Positions 44,044-54,844 of a stretch of 64,000 bases of DNA are shown here, one piece after another. Origin of the DNA: Malaya genurostris (lineage: Eukaryota > Arthropoda > Insecta > Diptera > Culicidae). Under the pieces are notes generated by a model that worked only from the letters and a program-made list of their open reading frames with translations, did not search any database and was not told where the DNA came from. The position numbers and the translations under genes were made by a program. Position 1 is the stretch's first letter; each line of letters begins with the position of its first letter. Where the stretch lies: positions 78,476,840 through 78,540,839 of the forward strand of contig NC_080570.1 of NCBI RefSeq assembly GCF_030247185.1, written 5' to 3'.

Positions 44044-44423
44044 TCTTCTCGTAAAACTAAACACACTTTCGAGTTTATACTAATTTAACAAATCTTTTTC
44101 AGTTACACTTTAATTCACTAAAAAGAAAAACGGCTTGATGCTAATTTTAATTACACAGTGCTGCCGTTATGAACATTTATTACAAATGAAATTGAAAAAA
44201 GTAAGACATTCTCTGAAAATTTTTATTTGCATTGGTGAGCTAAAATTATACATTTTAATAAAGTTGTTTTCTGATTTTCTTTATACTTGGCATCATTGCT
44301 CACGTACCCTGCAAAAGTTTTTTCTTTTCACAATGTGCTGGTAGCAACATCAAAATCAGCCAATCAGAAACTGGTCCATTTTGGAACAAAAGCAGCCCCC
44401 CCAGTTGTCAGGTCTTGTCTTAG

Positions 44424-45334
44424 ATTCATACAGATTTCTCAAAAATAAGGAAAGAATAAAATAATTTTTTTCGTTTAAGCTTTCTTTGGTAGTAGTGACA
44501 AATACAAATAATAATACCCCTAAGTCCCATACAAACGAACCGCCAATGTTTGGTTCACAGCCTGAACAAGTAAGCCTAGCAAATTACTCCCTTTCATTGC
44601 GATAGTTTGAAAATGTGGAAAGAGATCGTTTCTGGCAACGCTTTATGCTAGTTGCTACGGTGCAAAACAAACTTGTTTGTTTATGTTTATAGTTGCTGTA
44701 TTAAACTGCAACAATTAGTCTAAATATCACCGGCACTAGCACAAAATATGAAAAATGAACACAAACACCCACGAATCTACAAATACCAATACAGCTAGCA
44801 AAAACATCTAGTCTGTCATCTAGACTGTGTTAATTTTTTTCATTTACCAACAGAGTTGCCATTCATACAGAATTATTTCTGATGTATTGATTTGTATACG
44901 TCCATGCGATTTTCATGCAGGATACAGATTTAATACATATTGCTAAAACTAAAAACATAATTGTGCCTACTTCTCCTCTTCTAATGCAATATGAAATCGA
45001 ACCGAATCGAATGTTTTGCTACGATATTTACTTACTTCTTGTCGGTCGTTATTTGATTTCGGGTAAAAATTACCGACACAATATCAACGTAAACCTATAA
45101 TTTATTGCGACGATTTATTTTTTTTTCAAATTTTACACAGTCTGATGAAATCAGACATTCCTGCAAGCAGCTGATCGGTGTTGACAAACGAGGGGTAACC
45201 AACTAGTAAAAAAACATTTACATAACACAAGGGGTGTACCGATAGTAAATAGTTCGGGTAGTTCAATATAGGTGGAACAAATGCATCCCGAAAATTTATT
45301 ATTATAATAATTTACTTATAGTGTCATGTCTGTT
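44424..45334. other. Repeat-bearing stretch without gene
   Basis: 45213-45334 (TTTACATAACACAAGGGGTG through GTGTCATGTCTGTTAGTCTG) recurs at 48420-48545. The rest is AT-rich and unassigned. Confidence 0.4.
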
Positions 45335-47190
45335 AGTCTGTGATCAAGGGTCGTTTCTTCAATTACAGCATAATCAATGCGCATTGCTCACCCGATGACG
45401 AGAAGGAAGCATTTTACGCGCAGCTGAAACGAACCTACGACAGCTGTCCACGGCGGGATGTAAAACTCGTCATCGGCGACATGAGTGCTCAAGTAGGCCG
45501 TGAGGTAATGTTCAGGCCTGTGATCGGATTGAAGAGCCCGCACGCGTTAACAAACGACAACGGCCAACGATGCGTGAACTTTGTAGCCTCCCGAGGAATG
45601 GTAGTTCGAAGCACCTTCTTCCCCCGCAAAAATATCCCCAAAGCCACCTGGAGATCACCTGATCAACATACGGAAAATCAAATCGACCACGTTCTCATCG
45701 ACGATTCTTTTCCGACGTCAACAATGTCCGCACTTACCGCAGTACCAACATTGATTCTGACCATTACCTTGTCGTGGTTTGTATGTGCTCTAAACTATCC
45801 ACGGTGCACAATACTCGTCGCACAGGAACGCCGGGACTCAATCTCGAGCAGCTACGTAGCATTCGTACTGCAGAGGAATACGCGCAACAACTGGAGCTAG
45901 TGCTACCAACGGAAGAGCAGCTTGGCGCGGCGACTCTTGAAGACGGCTGGAGGAACATAAGGTCCGTTGTGAGTAGCACTGCTTCAACCGTACTAGTTAC
46001 GAGGTTATCGAATCGAGGAAATGACTGGTTTGACGGCGAATGTCAGCAGTTGGTCGTAGAGAAGAATGCAGCAAGGGCGAGGATGCTGCAACACCGCGCT
46101 AAAGCGAACGAGGAACGATACAGACAGGCGCGGAACAGACATAACACGGTTTTCCGGAGGAAAAAGCGCTACCAGAAAGACCAAGATCGCGAAGCGATGG
46201 AACACCTGTACCGGGCAAATGACCGGGCTGAACACCGCCTACATGGTACTCTCCCAAATCCTTTGCCGTCGTCTAACACCAATAGCTAAGGATTTCGTAG
46301 AGCCGTACCAAGCGCGATTTGCTGGAGCCCGCGCCACTGCGGATCACATATTCGCGATAAGACAAATACTCCAGAAGTGTCGTGAACACAACGTACCCAC
46401 GCATCACCTATTCGTTGACTTCAAAGCGGCATACGACACAATCGATCGAGAACAGCAGTAGCAGATCATGCACGAATACGGTTTCCTGGATAAACTGACG
46501 CGATTGGTCAAAACAACGATGAATAGAGTGATGATGCTACGTCCAAGTATCTGGACGCTCTCGACTCCCTTCGAACTTTGGAGAGGGCTACGGCAAGGTG
46601 ATGGACTCTGTTGTATCTTGTTCAATATTGCCTTGGAAGGTATGATTCGAAGAGCGAGGATCGACAGAAAAAGCCCGTACAACCTTTTGGCTTCGCTGAC
46701 GTTATTGATATTGTAACACGTAACCTAAAGAAGATGACGGAAACCTACATCGGATTGATGCAATACGCCTCCCACCACGAATATTGATAGACGGTGACGG
46801 TGTGTATTTGGGCTCACTGGTGACCGCCGACAATGACACCAGCAGAGAAATACAGAGACGTATTTTGGCAGGGAATCGTGTGTACTTTGGACTCAGAAAA
46901 ACCCTTCGATCAAAAAAAGTACGCCACCGCACGAAATTGACCATCTACAAAACGCTCATTAGTAATATGTCGGAGTGCAGATGGAAGACGGAACGTGGAG
47001 ACGGCGTATGAATCACGAACTGCAACAGCTGCTAGGGGAACCACCCATCGTACGGACAGCTAAAATCGGACGTCTACGATGTGCTGGGCATGTCATTAGG
47101 ATGTCGGACGACAGCCCAGTGAAAATGGTTCTTGAATCTAATCCGACTGGTGCAAGAAGAAGAGGAGCGCAGCGAGCACGCTTTTGCAAT
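45335..47190 (+). pseudogene. RTE-like LINE ORF2 remnant (endonuclease and RT)
   Basis: Endonuclease part: SIINAHCSPDDEKEAFYAQL, VKLVIGDMSAQVGRE, TENQIDHVLIDD. Linker: NDWFDGECQQLVVEKNAARA. RT part: EPYQARFAGARATADHIFAI, LFVDFKAAYDTIDREQQ, LRQGDGLCCILFNIALE; C-terminus LGSLVTADNDTSREIQRRIL and RLRCAGHVIRMSDDSPVKMV. The order and motifs fit the RTE clade. At least four frameshifts, a TAG, and loss of the FxDD box and part of the palm make it inactive. Confidence 0.8.
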
Positions 47191-47366
47191 CATAAAAAGC
47201 AAAGTCTTAGCATTACATTCCTTTTGTGGAGTTTGGCTTTTCTGTTTCAACAGACTTTGCAGCTGATTCTTAGCGTACATAATATAGCATGGCTAAGGCC
47301 AGCGCCCTATGCATTGAACCGTCAACTCAATCATAATATCAGTAATTAAAACCGCAGTCATAATAT

Positions 47367-48300
47367 TCAACATCTGGTTTGTAGTCCGGGTTCCTTCCTC
47401 TGTTCGTTCACGTGATTCCAGAATCGTTTCGAAATTATTCTTAGATTATTTTGTACACGAAGAAGATGGTTTTGATGTAGTATTTTGTTCAATCGCTTAT
47501 AGCCGTTGTTAATGTGCATATAATGAGATCGTAATTGGATTGAGTGGCGTTTGGTTAATTTTCTTAGTGCAGACCGCTTAGCGCGTTTATAACGTTTCAA
47601 TTTCATATTAGACCATGGAGGATGGACCGATTCTTGTCAATTTTTGGGTATGAATTGTTCAATGGAGTGAGGCCATAACATAGCAACGGAACTGCAATTG
47701 CTTTTAGAAAATATGCTCATCCAATTTAATGACAGTAAGAACTGATTCAAAGAATCAAAGTTTCCATTTTTAAAATCGTAGTAAGTGGTTTGAGAGGTGT
47801 TACTGAATACAGTTGGTGCATGTCCCGGATCACAAAAGGAAGGTGATGACGATACAACTTAACTAGTGGAGAAGGTGCGATGGTTATGGAACAAGTACTA
47901 GACAATTCATGACTGGTGAAGCATAAATCCAGGAGACGATTTTTACTGTTGTAGTTATAGTTGAGCAGTACTAGACCAGCAGTGTTATACTCATCGAGCA
48001 GTAGTAATGAAGAAGGCGATTTTATAGAGCACGTTCCATCCGGATAGAGATAATCGCAAGGACCGCGAATCCATTTACTACCGGGTTGATTGAAATCTCC
48101 CAAGATAACGATTATTTAAACTCATAGTATCGCTTATCAATGAAAGCGAACTTATATGCTGTCCGATCAAGTCTAGATCATTCACGCGATCAGGAGGGTG
48201 GTAAAGCACACACAAGTATAGCGTAAAATGAGAGAACTTGATAGCATTCCAAATTTGCTCAACATTGTGGCAGTTTGAGGAAGTATCCAAACGAGAATTG
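47367..48300 (-). pseudogene. LINE endonuclease/linker remnant
   Basis: On minus from 48290: LYLCVLYHPPDRVNDLDLIG, then MGDFNQPGSKWIRG (catalytic Asp/Asn box) with a frameshift near 48105, LLDLCFTSHELSSTCSI, and a distal basic part RAKRSALRKLTKRHSIQLRS. Typical of a CR1/Jockey-group endonuclease and the endonuclease-RT linker; clade unresolved. Confidence 0.6.
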
Positions 48301-48387
48301 ACATTTTAACAGTCATTTTGAATATTCCTTCAGTTGGGACAGTACTCGCATGGATCATGATGACAACGCGTTACCCTATCAAAAACA

Positions 48388-48545
48388 TCTAGACTGTGTT
48401 TATTTTTTTATTTACCAACAGAGTTTACATAACACAAGGGGTTTACTGATAATAAATAATTCGTGCAGTTCAATATAGATGGAGCTAGCGCCCCGCGAAA
48501 ATTTATTTTTAGAAGAATTTACTCATAGTATCATGTCTGTTAGTC
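48388..48545. repeat. Dispersed repeat shared with 44810-45340
   Basis: Direct copies of TTTACATAACACAAGGGGTT, AGTTCAATATAG and TCATGTCTGTTAGTCTGTG flank the LINE remnants at 45335-48300, in the same orientation. They may be one repeat split by the insertion or two independent copies. Confidence 0.45.
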
Positions 48546-48840
48546 TGTGGTTACGGTCCTGCCGCTACACGGAGTAAGAAAGATTGAAAAAATGCAGGTT
48601 TCCGTAAAGGCATGTATAGTTACGATACCACCTGGCCACTAATAGCAATAGCTTGCCATAGGGCCCCGACACCAGTCAAGCACCGTCAGCAGAACCCGTA
48701 GACTTCAAACTCAACTTGTCGTTGCCAACCAGAACCAATCAAGCACCATCAGCTGAATTCCCGATCACCAACGTTCCAATCAGACAGGCATAGGAAATGT
48801 GTTTACTCAACAATAATAAGTTATAAAGTATAGTAAAACA

Positions 48841-49178
48841 GGGAAACAGATTGGAAAACTGACATGTAAACACAATGATGTAATGAAAACCGCGAAAATG
48901 TTACCGCAGAGACGGGACTCGAACCCGTAGCTAACTCCTAACCGGGGAAATTGTTTTACCAATTAAACTACCCTGCATATGAAAACACATGAAGAGAAAG
49001 TCCAATTGATTGGACGAAAACTAAGCATGCTTCGCTGTACTTAGCCACTTAGTTAATTGGTAAAACAATTTCCCCGGTTAGGAATTAGCTACGGGTTTGA
49101 GTCCCGTCTCTGCGGTAACATTTTCGCGGTTTTCATTACATCATTGTGTTCACATGTCAGTTTTCCAATCTGTTTCCC
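48841..49178. mobile_element. Fold-back element with tRNA-like arms
   Basis: Two 126-bp arms (48841-48966 and 49053-49178) are inverted copies with only about three or four differences, separated by an 86-bp spacer. Each arm carries a tRNA-like stretch with an A-box-like TAGTTTAATTGG (complete only on the left side) and a B box GGTTCGAGTCC, which are RNA polymerase III promoter motifs. This resembles a SINE-derived or Twin-like unit arranged as a fold-back. Confidence 0.7.
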
Positions 49179-49206
49179 CGTTAGGTACTGATCATATTAA
49201 AGCTAA

Positions 49207-49577
49207 CTCAAGACCAGAGATGCCAGGTCATTTTTTCAAAAATCTGTGATCGAACCCAAAACCTGTCTGTGAAAATCTGGACCGTTTTCCATACCCCTAC
49301 AGCAGTTCAAAATCAAATTTGGTGAGAAAAAAAAAAAAAAAAAGGTCTCGCCATCCCATTTTTGCGTACCATTTCTGTTGATCGAATTCAATTTAGTGAG
49401 CAAAAAAAAAAAGGTCTCACTACAAACACGCTGTAACTTTTTGGTGCTAAACTGTACTCGATTTCCAAAAACTCTGAAAATCTGTGATCATTTTCAAAAA
49501 TCTGTGAAAATCTGTGTCGGTTTTAAAATCGGTGCAGAAAACTCAAAATCTGTGAACCTGACATCCCTGCTCAAGAC
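49207..49577. mobile_element. hAT-type MITE, CAGAGATGCCAGGT family (355 bp)
   Basis: Element 49215-49569 with ends CAGAGATGCCAGGT and CAGGGATGTCAGGT and a perfect 8-bp duplication CTCAAGAC (49207-49214 and 49570-49577). Contains two poly(A)-GGTCTC repeats and AATCTGTGAAAATCTGTG words. Confidence 0.85.
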
Positions 49578-50030
49578 GGCTCTACGTCTTAACAAAGACT
49601 AAAACAAATCGTTGATAGTAAAACAGGTTTATTTGGCAGTTCTTAGTTAGTAGCGATATAAGTGAAATAAAAAATTTGGTTTTCAAATAGTGAGATAGCT
49701 GAGTCCTCAGAAGTTCCTGTATCATGCCTTCCCGTGTGTCTGTGATGACATTTGGTCAATAGAACGGCGTCGACTGGGTGCTGGAATGTTAGAAATAACT
49801 GATACATGTTTTGTATTACCTATTGATATCATAGCGTGCGCTGCATTGCTAATCAGATTATTAGATTGAGATGAAATAAGACGTTGTCGTGGAACAAAAT
49901 TCGTATGGATATTCGATGCAGCGGCTGCGTAGTCATATAAATTATTAACACCGTTGACTGATGGAGCGGTTCAATTAATTACCGATGTGACAGCATTTCC
50001 AAAGGGGGTATCGGCGTTGCACGTATTAAG

Positions 50031-50642
50031 TACGATTCAGACGGTTCGGCTTCTTCCGTCACCGTCACCGGAACGTCAACGTCCGTCACCGTCATTCTGA
50101 TTCACACGATCCGGTTTCCTATCCGTGTCCGTCATGTCATTTTAATACACGCAGAATTTGAAGAACTTAGTTCCGCACAATTTTATTCCACTAATAAATA
50201 ATGTGGGAGCTTTTGAAGCCAATCGATCTGTTGTTTTCCTACCTTTTAATCGAATAAATAACTTCCAAAATTAACTAGAAAGAGGAACAAACAAAACAAT
50301 CAGTTCCACTCAACAACGTAACGTACTTCGCAAAACTACTGATAAGTTTAATTACTTATATGTGGTATATTTTGTTTAAGAATGGGATCTTGACACCGAA
50401 TACATACATAACAAACGTCAGCTGATTACGGTATTCATATGAATCGTGCATGTGTGGGATAATCACAGTCCGTCAAATATTCTTTCGGAGAAATGTTGAC
50501 GGAGCTTGCCGTTGACGGACGTTGACGTTCCGGATCTCTGCTGGATCGTGTGAATGCGCAAATGGAAAACTCATTTGACTAATTTTGACGGAGGCTGACG
50601 TTCCGTTACGGTGACACAAGAAGCCGGATCGTCTGAATCGTA
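50031..50642. mobile_element. TA-flanked MITE (Tc1/mariner-like)
   Basis: Element 50033-50640 with inverted ends CGATTCAGACGRTYCGGCTT and TA on both sides (50031-50032 and 50641-50642). Subterminal GACGT/ACGTC repeats (CCGTCACCGTCACCGG, GTTGACGGACGTTGACGTT). No ORF of interest. Confidence 0.7.
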
Positions 50643-50705
50643 CATTAGTCGAATTTGTGAAGGTGATGGTGGCACTGGCTTCAGGTAACGATAGGGGCTG
50701 ATTGT

Positions 50706-51055
50706 GGTCCGTGCAGAGATGCCAGGTCTGCAGATTTGTCTGTAAATCTGCAGATTTGGGGTATAGTGCTGCAGACATTTTTTGTTGTGCAGACTTTTAC
50801 AGACTTTTGAAATTCTCGCAGACTTTTGTAGACTTTTGAAATTCTCGCAGACTTTTGTCTATAGTAAAAGACTTTTGAAATTTCCGCGCGCGACCTTTTT
50901 TTTTTGCTCGCCAAGTCAGTTCAGTTTTGCGTGTCATACTTTATAGAGAAATTGCTGCCAGCAAGACATACTTGCTGACTGCAGATTTTTTTTTCAGATT
51001 TACAGACCCTGTCTGCAGATATTTGAAATTTTTACCTGGCATCTCTGGGTCCGTG
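50706..51055. mobile_element. hAT-type MITE, CAGAGATGCCAGGT family (334 bp)
   Basis: Element 50714-51047 with a perfect 8-bp duplication GGTCCGTG (50706-50713 and 51048-51055). Same internal GTCTGCAGATTT words as 41837-42506, in opposite orientation. Confidence 0.85.
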
Positions 51056-51264
51056 TGACGGAAAGTCTTTGATGGTATGTTCAGTATTGGTAGTAGTGGA
51101 AGCTGGCATGTCCATAGTAGCATTTTCAACAGCAGGAAAAGTTATCAAATTTAGGAATTACTTTTTTTTTTTTTTAAATAACTATTTATTGGAATATGAG
51201 TTAAAATTAAATTATTAAGATTTAAATTGGGTGTTCAGCCACAAGTGGTGACTTTTCAGCCCTG

Positions 51265-51265
<1 letters not shown>

Positions 51266-51296
<31 letters not shown>
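51266..51296. repeat. (TA)n microsatellite in the LINE 3' UTR
   Basis: Pure TA dinucleotide run of about 15 units; the older copy at about 24027 has only ATGTATATAATAG, so the run expanded in this copy or was lost in the other. Confidence 0.8.
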
Positions 51297-51299
<3 letters not shown>

Positions 51300-51419
51300 T
51301 TGGTTATTACCATGAAGACATCATTTGCTTCCGCAATTCTGAGATTTTTGTGTAGGGAAAATTCTAAACCTACTTGTATTGTGTAATGGGAAAAAGGAAC
51401 TTATATACTAACTTACTAA

Positions 51420-54400
51420 CTAATACAGAGAGCGAATCGATTCAATTGAAGATTGCATCGATTTTTGTCGGAATTTGCTTATAATATTATGTGACATTAC
51501 ATCTAATGGTTCTATATTTGTGAGTCTGTGTAACTCATTTGTACTAAACCAGGGAGGACGCTTCAGAATCATTTTCAGAATTTTATTCTGAATCCTTTGA
51601 AGCGTTTTCTTCCTGGTGGAACAACAGCTTGACCAAATTGGTACCGCATAAAGCATGGCTGGTCTGAAAATTTGTTTATAAATTAACAATTTGTTTTTTA
51701 GACAGAGCTTAGAATTTCTGTTTATAAGAGGATATAAACATTTAATATATTTATTACACTTTGCCTGGATTCCTTCAATGTGATCCTTGAAAGTGAGTTT
51801 TTTGTCATACGTTAAACCTAAGTATTTAGCTTGATCAGACCATGTCAATTCCAAGCCATTCAATTTGAGAATGTGATTATTGTTTGGTTTAAGAAAAGAA
51901 GCTCTTGGCTTGTGAGGAAAGATAATTAATTGCGTTTTTGCTGCATTTGGTTTAATTTTCCATTTTGACAGATAATCACTGAAAATATTTAAACTTCTTT
52001 GTAGGCGACTGCAGATCACTCTTAGATTTCTACCTGTGGCTAACAGACTTGTGTCGTCACAGAATAGCGATTTCTGACAACCAACGGGTAGATTTGGAAG
52101 ATCAGAAGTGAAAATATTATACAAGATTGGAGCTACACTCGAACCCTGCGGAACACCGGCTCGTACGGGTAGCAATTCAGATTTACAATTCTGATAGCTA
52201 ACCTGAAGAGTACGATCAGTTAAATAATTTTGAATCATTTTGATCAAATAAATAGGAAACTGGAAATCAGACATTTTTGCTATTAAACCTTTGTGCCAAA
52301 CACTGTCGAATGCTTTTTCTATGTCTAGAAGAGCAACTCCAGTGGATAACCCAGAAGATTTATTTGATTTTATCATGTTCGTTACTCTGACAAGTTGATG
52401 AGTAGTTGAATGTTCATGACGAAATCCAAACTGCTCTGGTAAAAAAATTGAATTCTCATTTATATGAGTCATCATTCTTAACAAGATAATTTTTTCAAAA
52501 AGTTTACTGATAGAAGAAAGTAAGCTAATTGGGCGATAACTTGATGTTTCTGCTGGGTTTTTATCAGGTTTTAGGATAGGAATTACTTTAGCGTTTTTCC
52601 ATCTTTTTGGGAAGTAAGCTAATGAAAAACACTTGTTGAAAATTTTAACCAGGAGTCTCAAGGCAACATCGGGAAGATTTTTAATAAGAATATTAAAAAT
52701 TCCATCATTACCAGGAGCCTTCATGTTTTTAAGTTTTCTAATAATTGATTTAATTTCATCAAAATTCGTCTCAATAATGTCATCGTGTGATAACCCCAGA
52801 GCCGTAGCAACCTAGGGGGCAAGGGGGGGCTTTGCCCCACCACGCGGTTTCCGCCTCACCACGTATTTTTCTGTGTCCACGTCTAAAAAATCCAGTCGCT
52901 TGTGCTCGAATGCCAGAAACGATAAATTGTTTAATCTATCAGTGGACATGCTAATACGTTGAGGCCGCATGATCCGTGTCAATGCCGAAAATGATGATTC
53001 GCATACTGCCGTTCCGGACGGAAAAGTTTCAATGGTTGCAAAAAGGTTGTATACGTTTTCCATTCCTTGGCACACCTTATACAGCTCTGTCAGTATTACA
53101 GTCTTAATTTTTTTATCTATCGGCCTCTTCAAATTGTTCAATTTCTCATTTTTTGCACGAATTTTATCAATGTATTCTTTGGCAATTTTTAGCTCAATTT
53201 CATTTGGCAATTTGATGCCTAACTCGGTCAAAGGCTGCAGCTTTTCCAAATCCATCTCATTTGCTGTATCGATAGCTGTGAGAATGGCATCGTTTTTTAT
53301 GAAACGATCTGTCATTTTCATGGCTGCTGAAACCTGCTCAGAAATGAATCCGAAACCACTCTCAGAGTGATCTTAGAGGGTTTACTTGAAAACGCTGTCA
53401 GTGAGTGACGTTCGTCGCGTACAATATGCAGGCATATGGTGCCTCAAATTGCTATCTAGATTGTTTGATACGCATGTAATGCAGCTTTTTTTTAATATAC
53501 GTTAAATTTAATCTAAAAAATTTGCCCCCCCACGAAAAACTGAATTGCTACGGCTCTGGATAACACTTGGGTTGAAATATGATCATATTTCAGTGAGACT
53601 TCATTTTCAATAGGACTCACAACGTTCAAATTAAAATTGTGGACACTCTCGAACTGCTGAGCAAGTTTTTGAGCTTTTTCGCCATTTGTAAGAAGTATTT
53701 GATTTCCTTCCTTGAGAGCAGGAATAGGTTTCTGAGGTTTCTTAAGAACCTTAGAAAGTTTCCAGAAAGGTTTAGAATATGGTTTAATTTGTTCAACTTC
53801 TTTAGCGAAATTTTCATTTCGCAAAAGAGTAAATCTATGTTTAATTTCTTTTTGTAAATCCTTCACTATGTTTTTCATAGCAGGATCACGAGAACGTTGA
53901 TATTGTCGTCGACGAACATTCTTCAACCGAATGAGAAGTTGAAGATTGTCATCGATGATAGGAGAATTTAATTTAGTTTGAGCTTTGGGAACTGAAAGAT
54001 TTCTAGCTTCGATAATATAATGATTCAAATTATCAATTGCTGTGTCGATATCCGCAGAATTTTCTAAGATAGTTTCATGATCCACATGATTTTCAATGTG
54101 AGATCTGTAATCCAACCAATTTGCTCTATGATAGTTGAAAATAGAACTAATTGGATTAATTATAGCTTCGTTGGAAAGTCTGAATGTTACAGGAAGATGA
54201 TCTGAGTCAAAATCAGCATGAGTAATCGGTTCACTACAAATGTGACTTTGATCTGTTAGAACCAGATCAATTGTAGACGGGTTTTTCACGGAAGAGAAAC
54301 AAGTAGGATTACTGGGATGAAGAACTGTAAAGTAACCAGCTGAGAGTTGATTATGAAGTATTTTACCATTACTGTTATTTTGCCTACAATTCCACTGGAC

Positions 54401-54844
54401 ATGCTTAGCATTTAAGTCCCCTATTACGAAAAATTTCGATCGATATCTTGTAAGTTTTTGCAAATCGCCTTTAAAGAAATTTAATTGTTCGCCGGTGCAT
54501 TGGAATGGCAAATATGCTCCAGCGATGAAATAAATTCCATGAATGGTTTCAACTTCGATTCCCAAGCTTTCAATAACTTTAGTATTGAAAGAAGGTAAAA
54601 TTCGATGTTTAATTTGCCGTTGGACAAAAATGGCAACTCCACCACCAATTCCAGTAAACCTGTCAAATCGATGAACCACATAATGTGGATTACTTTTCAA
54701 TTTTACATTTGGTTTAAGAAAAGTTTCTGTCACAATGGCAATATGAATTTTGTGAACTTTGAGAAAATTATAAAATTCATCTTCACTCGATTTCAAAGAT
54801 CGAGCATTCCAATTTAAAATATTCAAATAATTATTTAACATCAC
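51420..54844 (-). CDS. Jockey-type ORF2: AP endonuclease and reverse transcriptase, interrupted
   Basis: Copies the element RNA into DNA at a nicked target. Endonuclease (54844-53567): LNILNWNARSLKSS, IVTETFLKP (Glu), FVIGDLNAKHVQWN (Asp/Asn), DFDSDHLPVTF (Asp-His). RT (52788-51420): MKAPGNDGIFNILIKNLPD, SYRPISLLSSISKLFEKI, LLDIEKAFDSVWHKGLI, AGVPQGSSVAPILYN and LFCDDTSLLATG. The catalytic box is FCDD rather than the usual YADD, with both Asp kept. Leaving out the hAT element with one 8-bp duplication gives 885 codons exactly, so the ORF was intact before insertion. Its start overlaps the ORF1 end by 14 bases, as in Jockey-type elements. No RNase H. Confidence 0.85.
52789..53566 (-). mobile_element. 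hAT element with transposase C-terminus (762 bp)
   Basis: Element 52797-53558 with inverted ends CAGAGCCGTAGCAA and flanks GATAACCC / GATAACAC (7 of 8 match; 52789-52796 and 53559-53566). Internally deleted: only the 3' part of the transposase gene remains. G-runs follow the left TIR. Confidence 0.8.
52812..53366 (-). pseudogene. hAT transposase C-terminal dimerisation region
   Basis: Open minus-strand frame from about 53366: GFGFISEQVSAAMKMTDRF, LQPLTELGIKLPNEIELKIA, VILTELYKVCQGMENVYNLF, then PSGTAVCESSFSALTRIMRP and DRLNNLSFLAFEHKRLD. The last two are the conserved hAT C-terminal dimerisation motif (ZMYM/SCAN-type hAT relatives). The catalytic DDE core is missing. Confidence 0.75.

Larger units (their letters stand above)
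41813..44423. mobile_element. P-like fold-back element (copies B and C, inverted)
   Basis: Copy B (plus, 41813-43143) and copy C (minus, 43807-44423) of the family at 2623-3408 lie tail to tail, so both outer ends are left termini of the family (GACAAGACCTGACAACTGGG at the left, its complement at the right). Copy B carries a hAT MITE at 41837-42506. Another hAT MITE at 43144-43798 sits at the junction. No matching 8-bp flank duplication was found around the whole, so it may have formed by rearrangement. Confidence 0.65.
49680..51160 (-). pseudogene. Unidentified coding-like remnant split by two MITEs
   Basis: Outside the MITEs (50033-50640 and 50714-51047) the minus strand reads as a Ser/Asn/Ala-rich sequence with few stops: MPASTTTNTEHTIKDF, VPPSPSQIRLM, then TPFGNAVTSVIN, a TGA, and NNLISNAAHAMISIG up to a TGA near 49725. 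It may be a low-complexity exon or a transposon N-terminus. No domain recognised. Confidence 0.3.

Noticed and set aside
48904..48976. Candidate functional tRNA gene on the minus strand (A box, B box, T-arm)
   Set aside because: The anticodon loop does not fit: the base before the would-be anticodon is C rather than U and the anticodon stem has a mismatch. The same sequence occurs as an inverted arm next door, so it is a tRNA-derived repeat.
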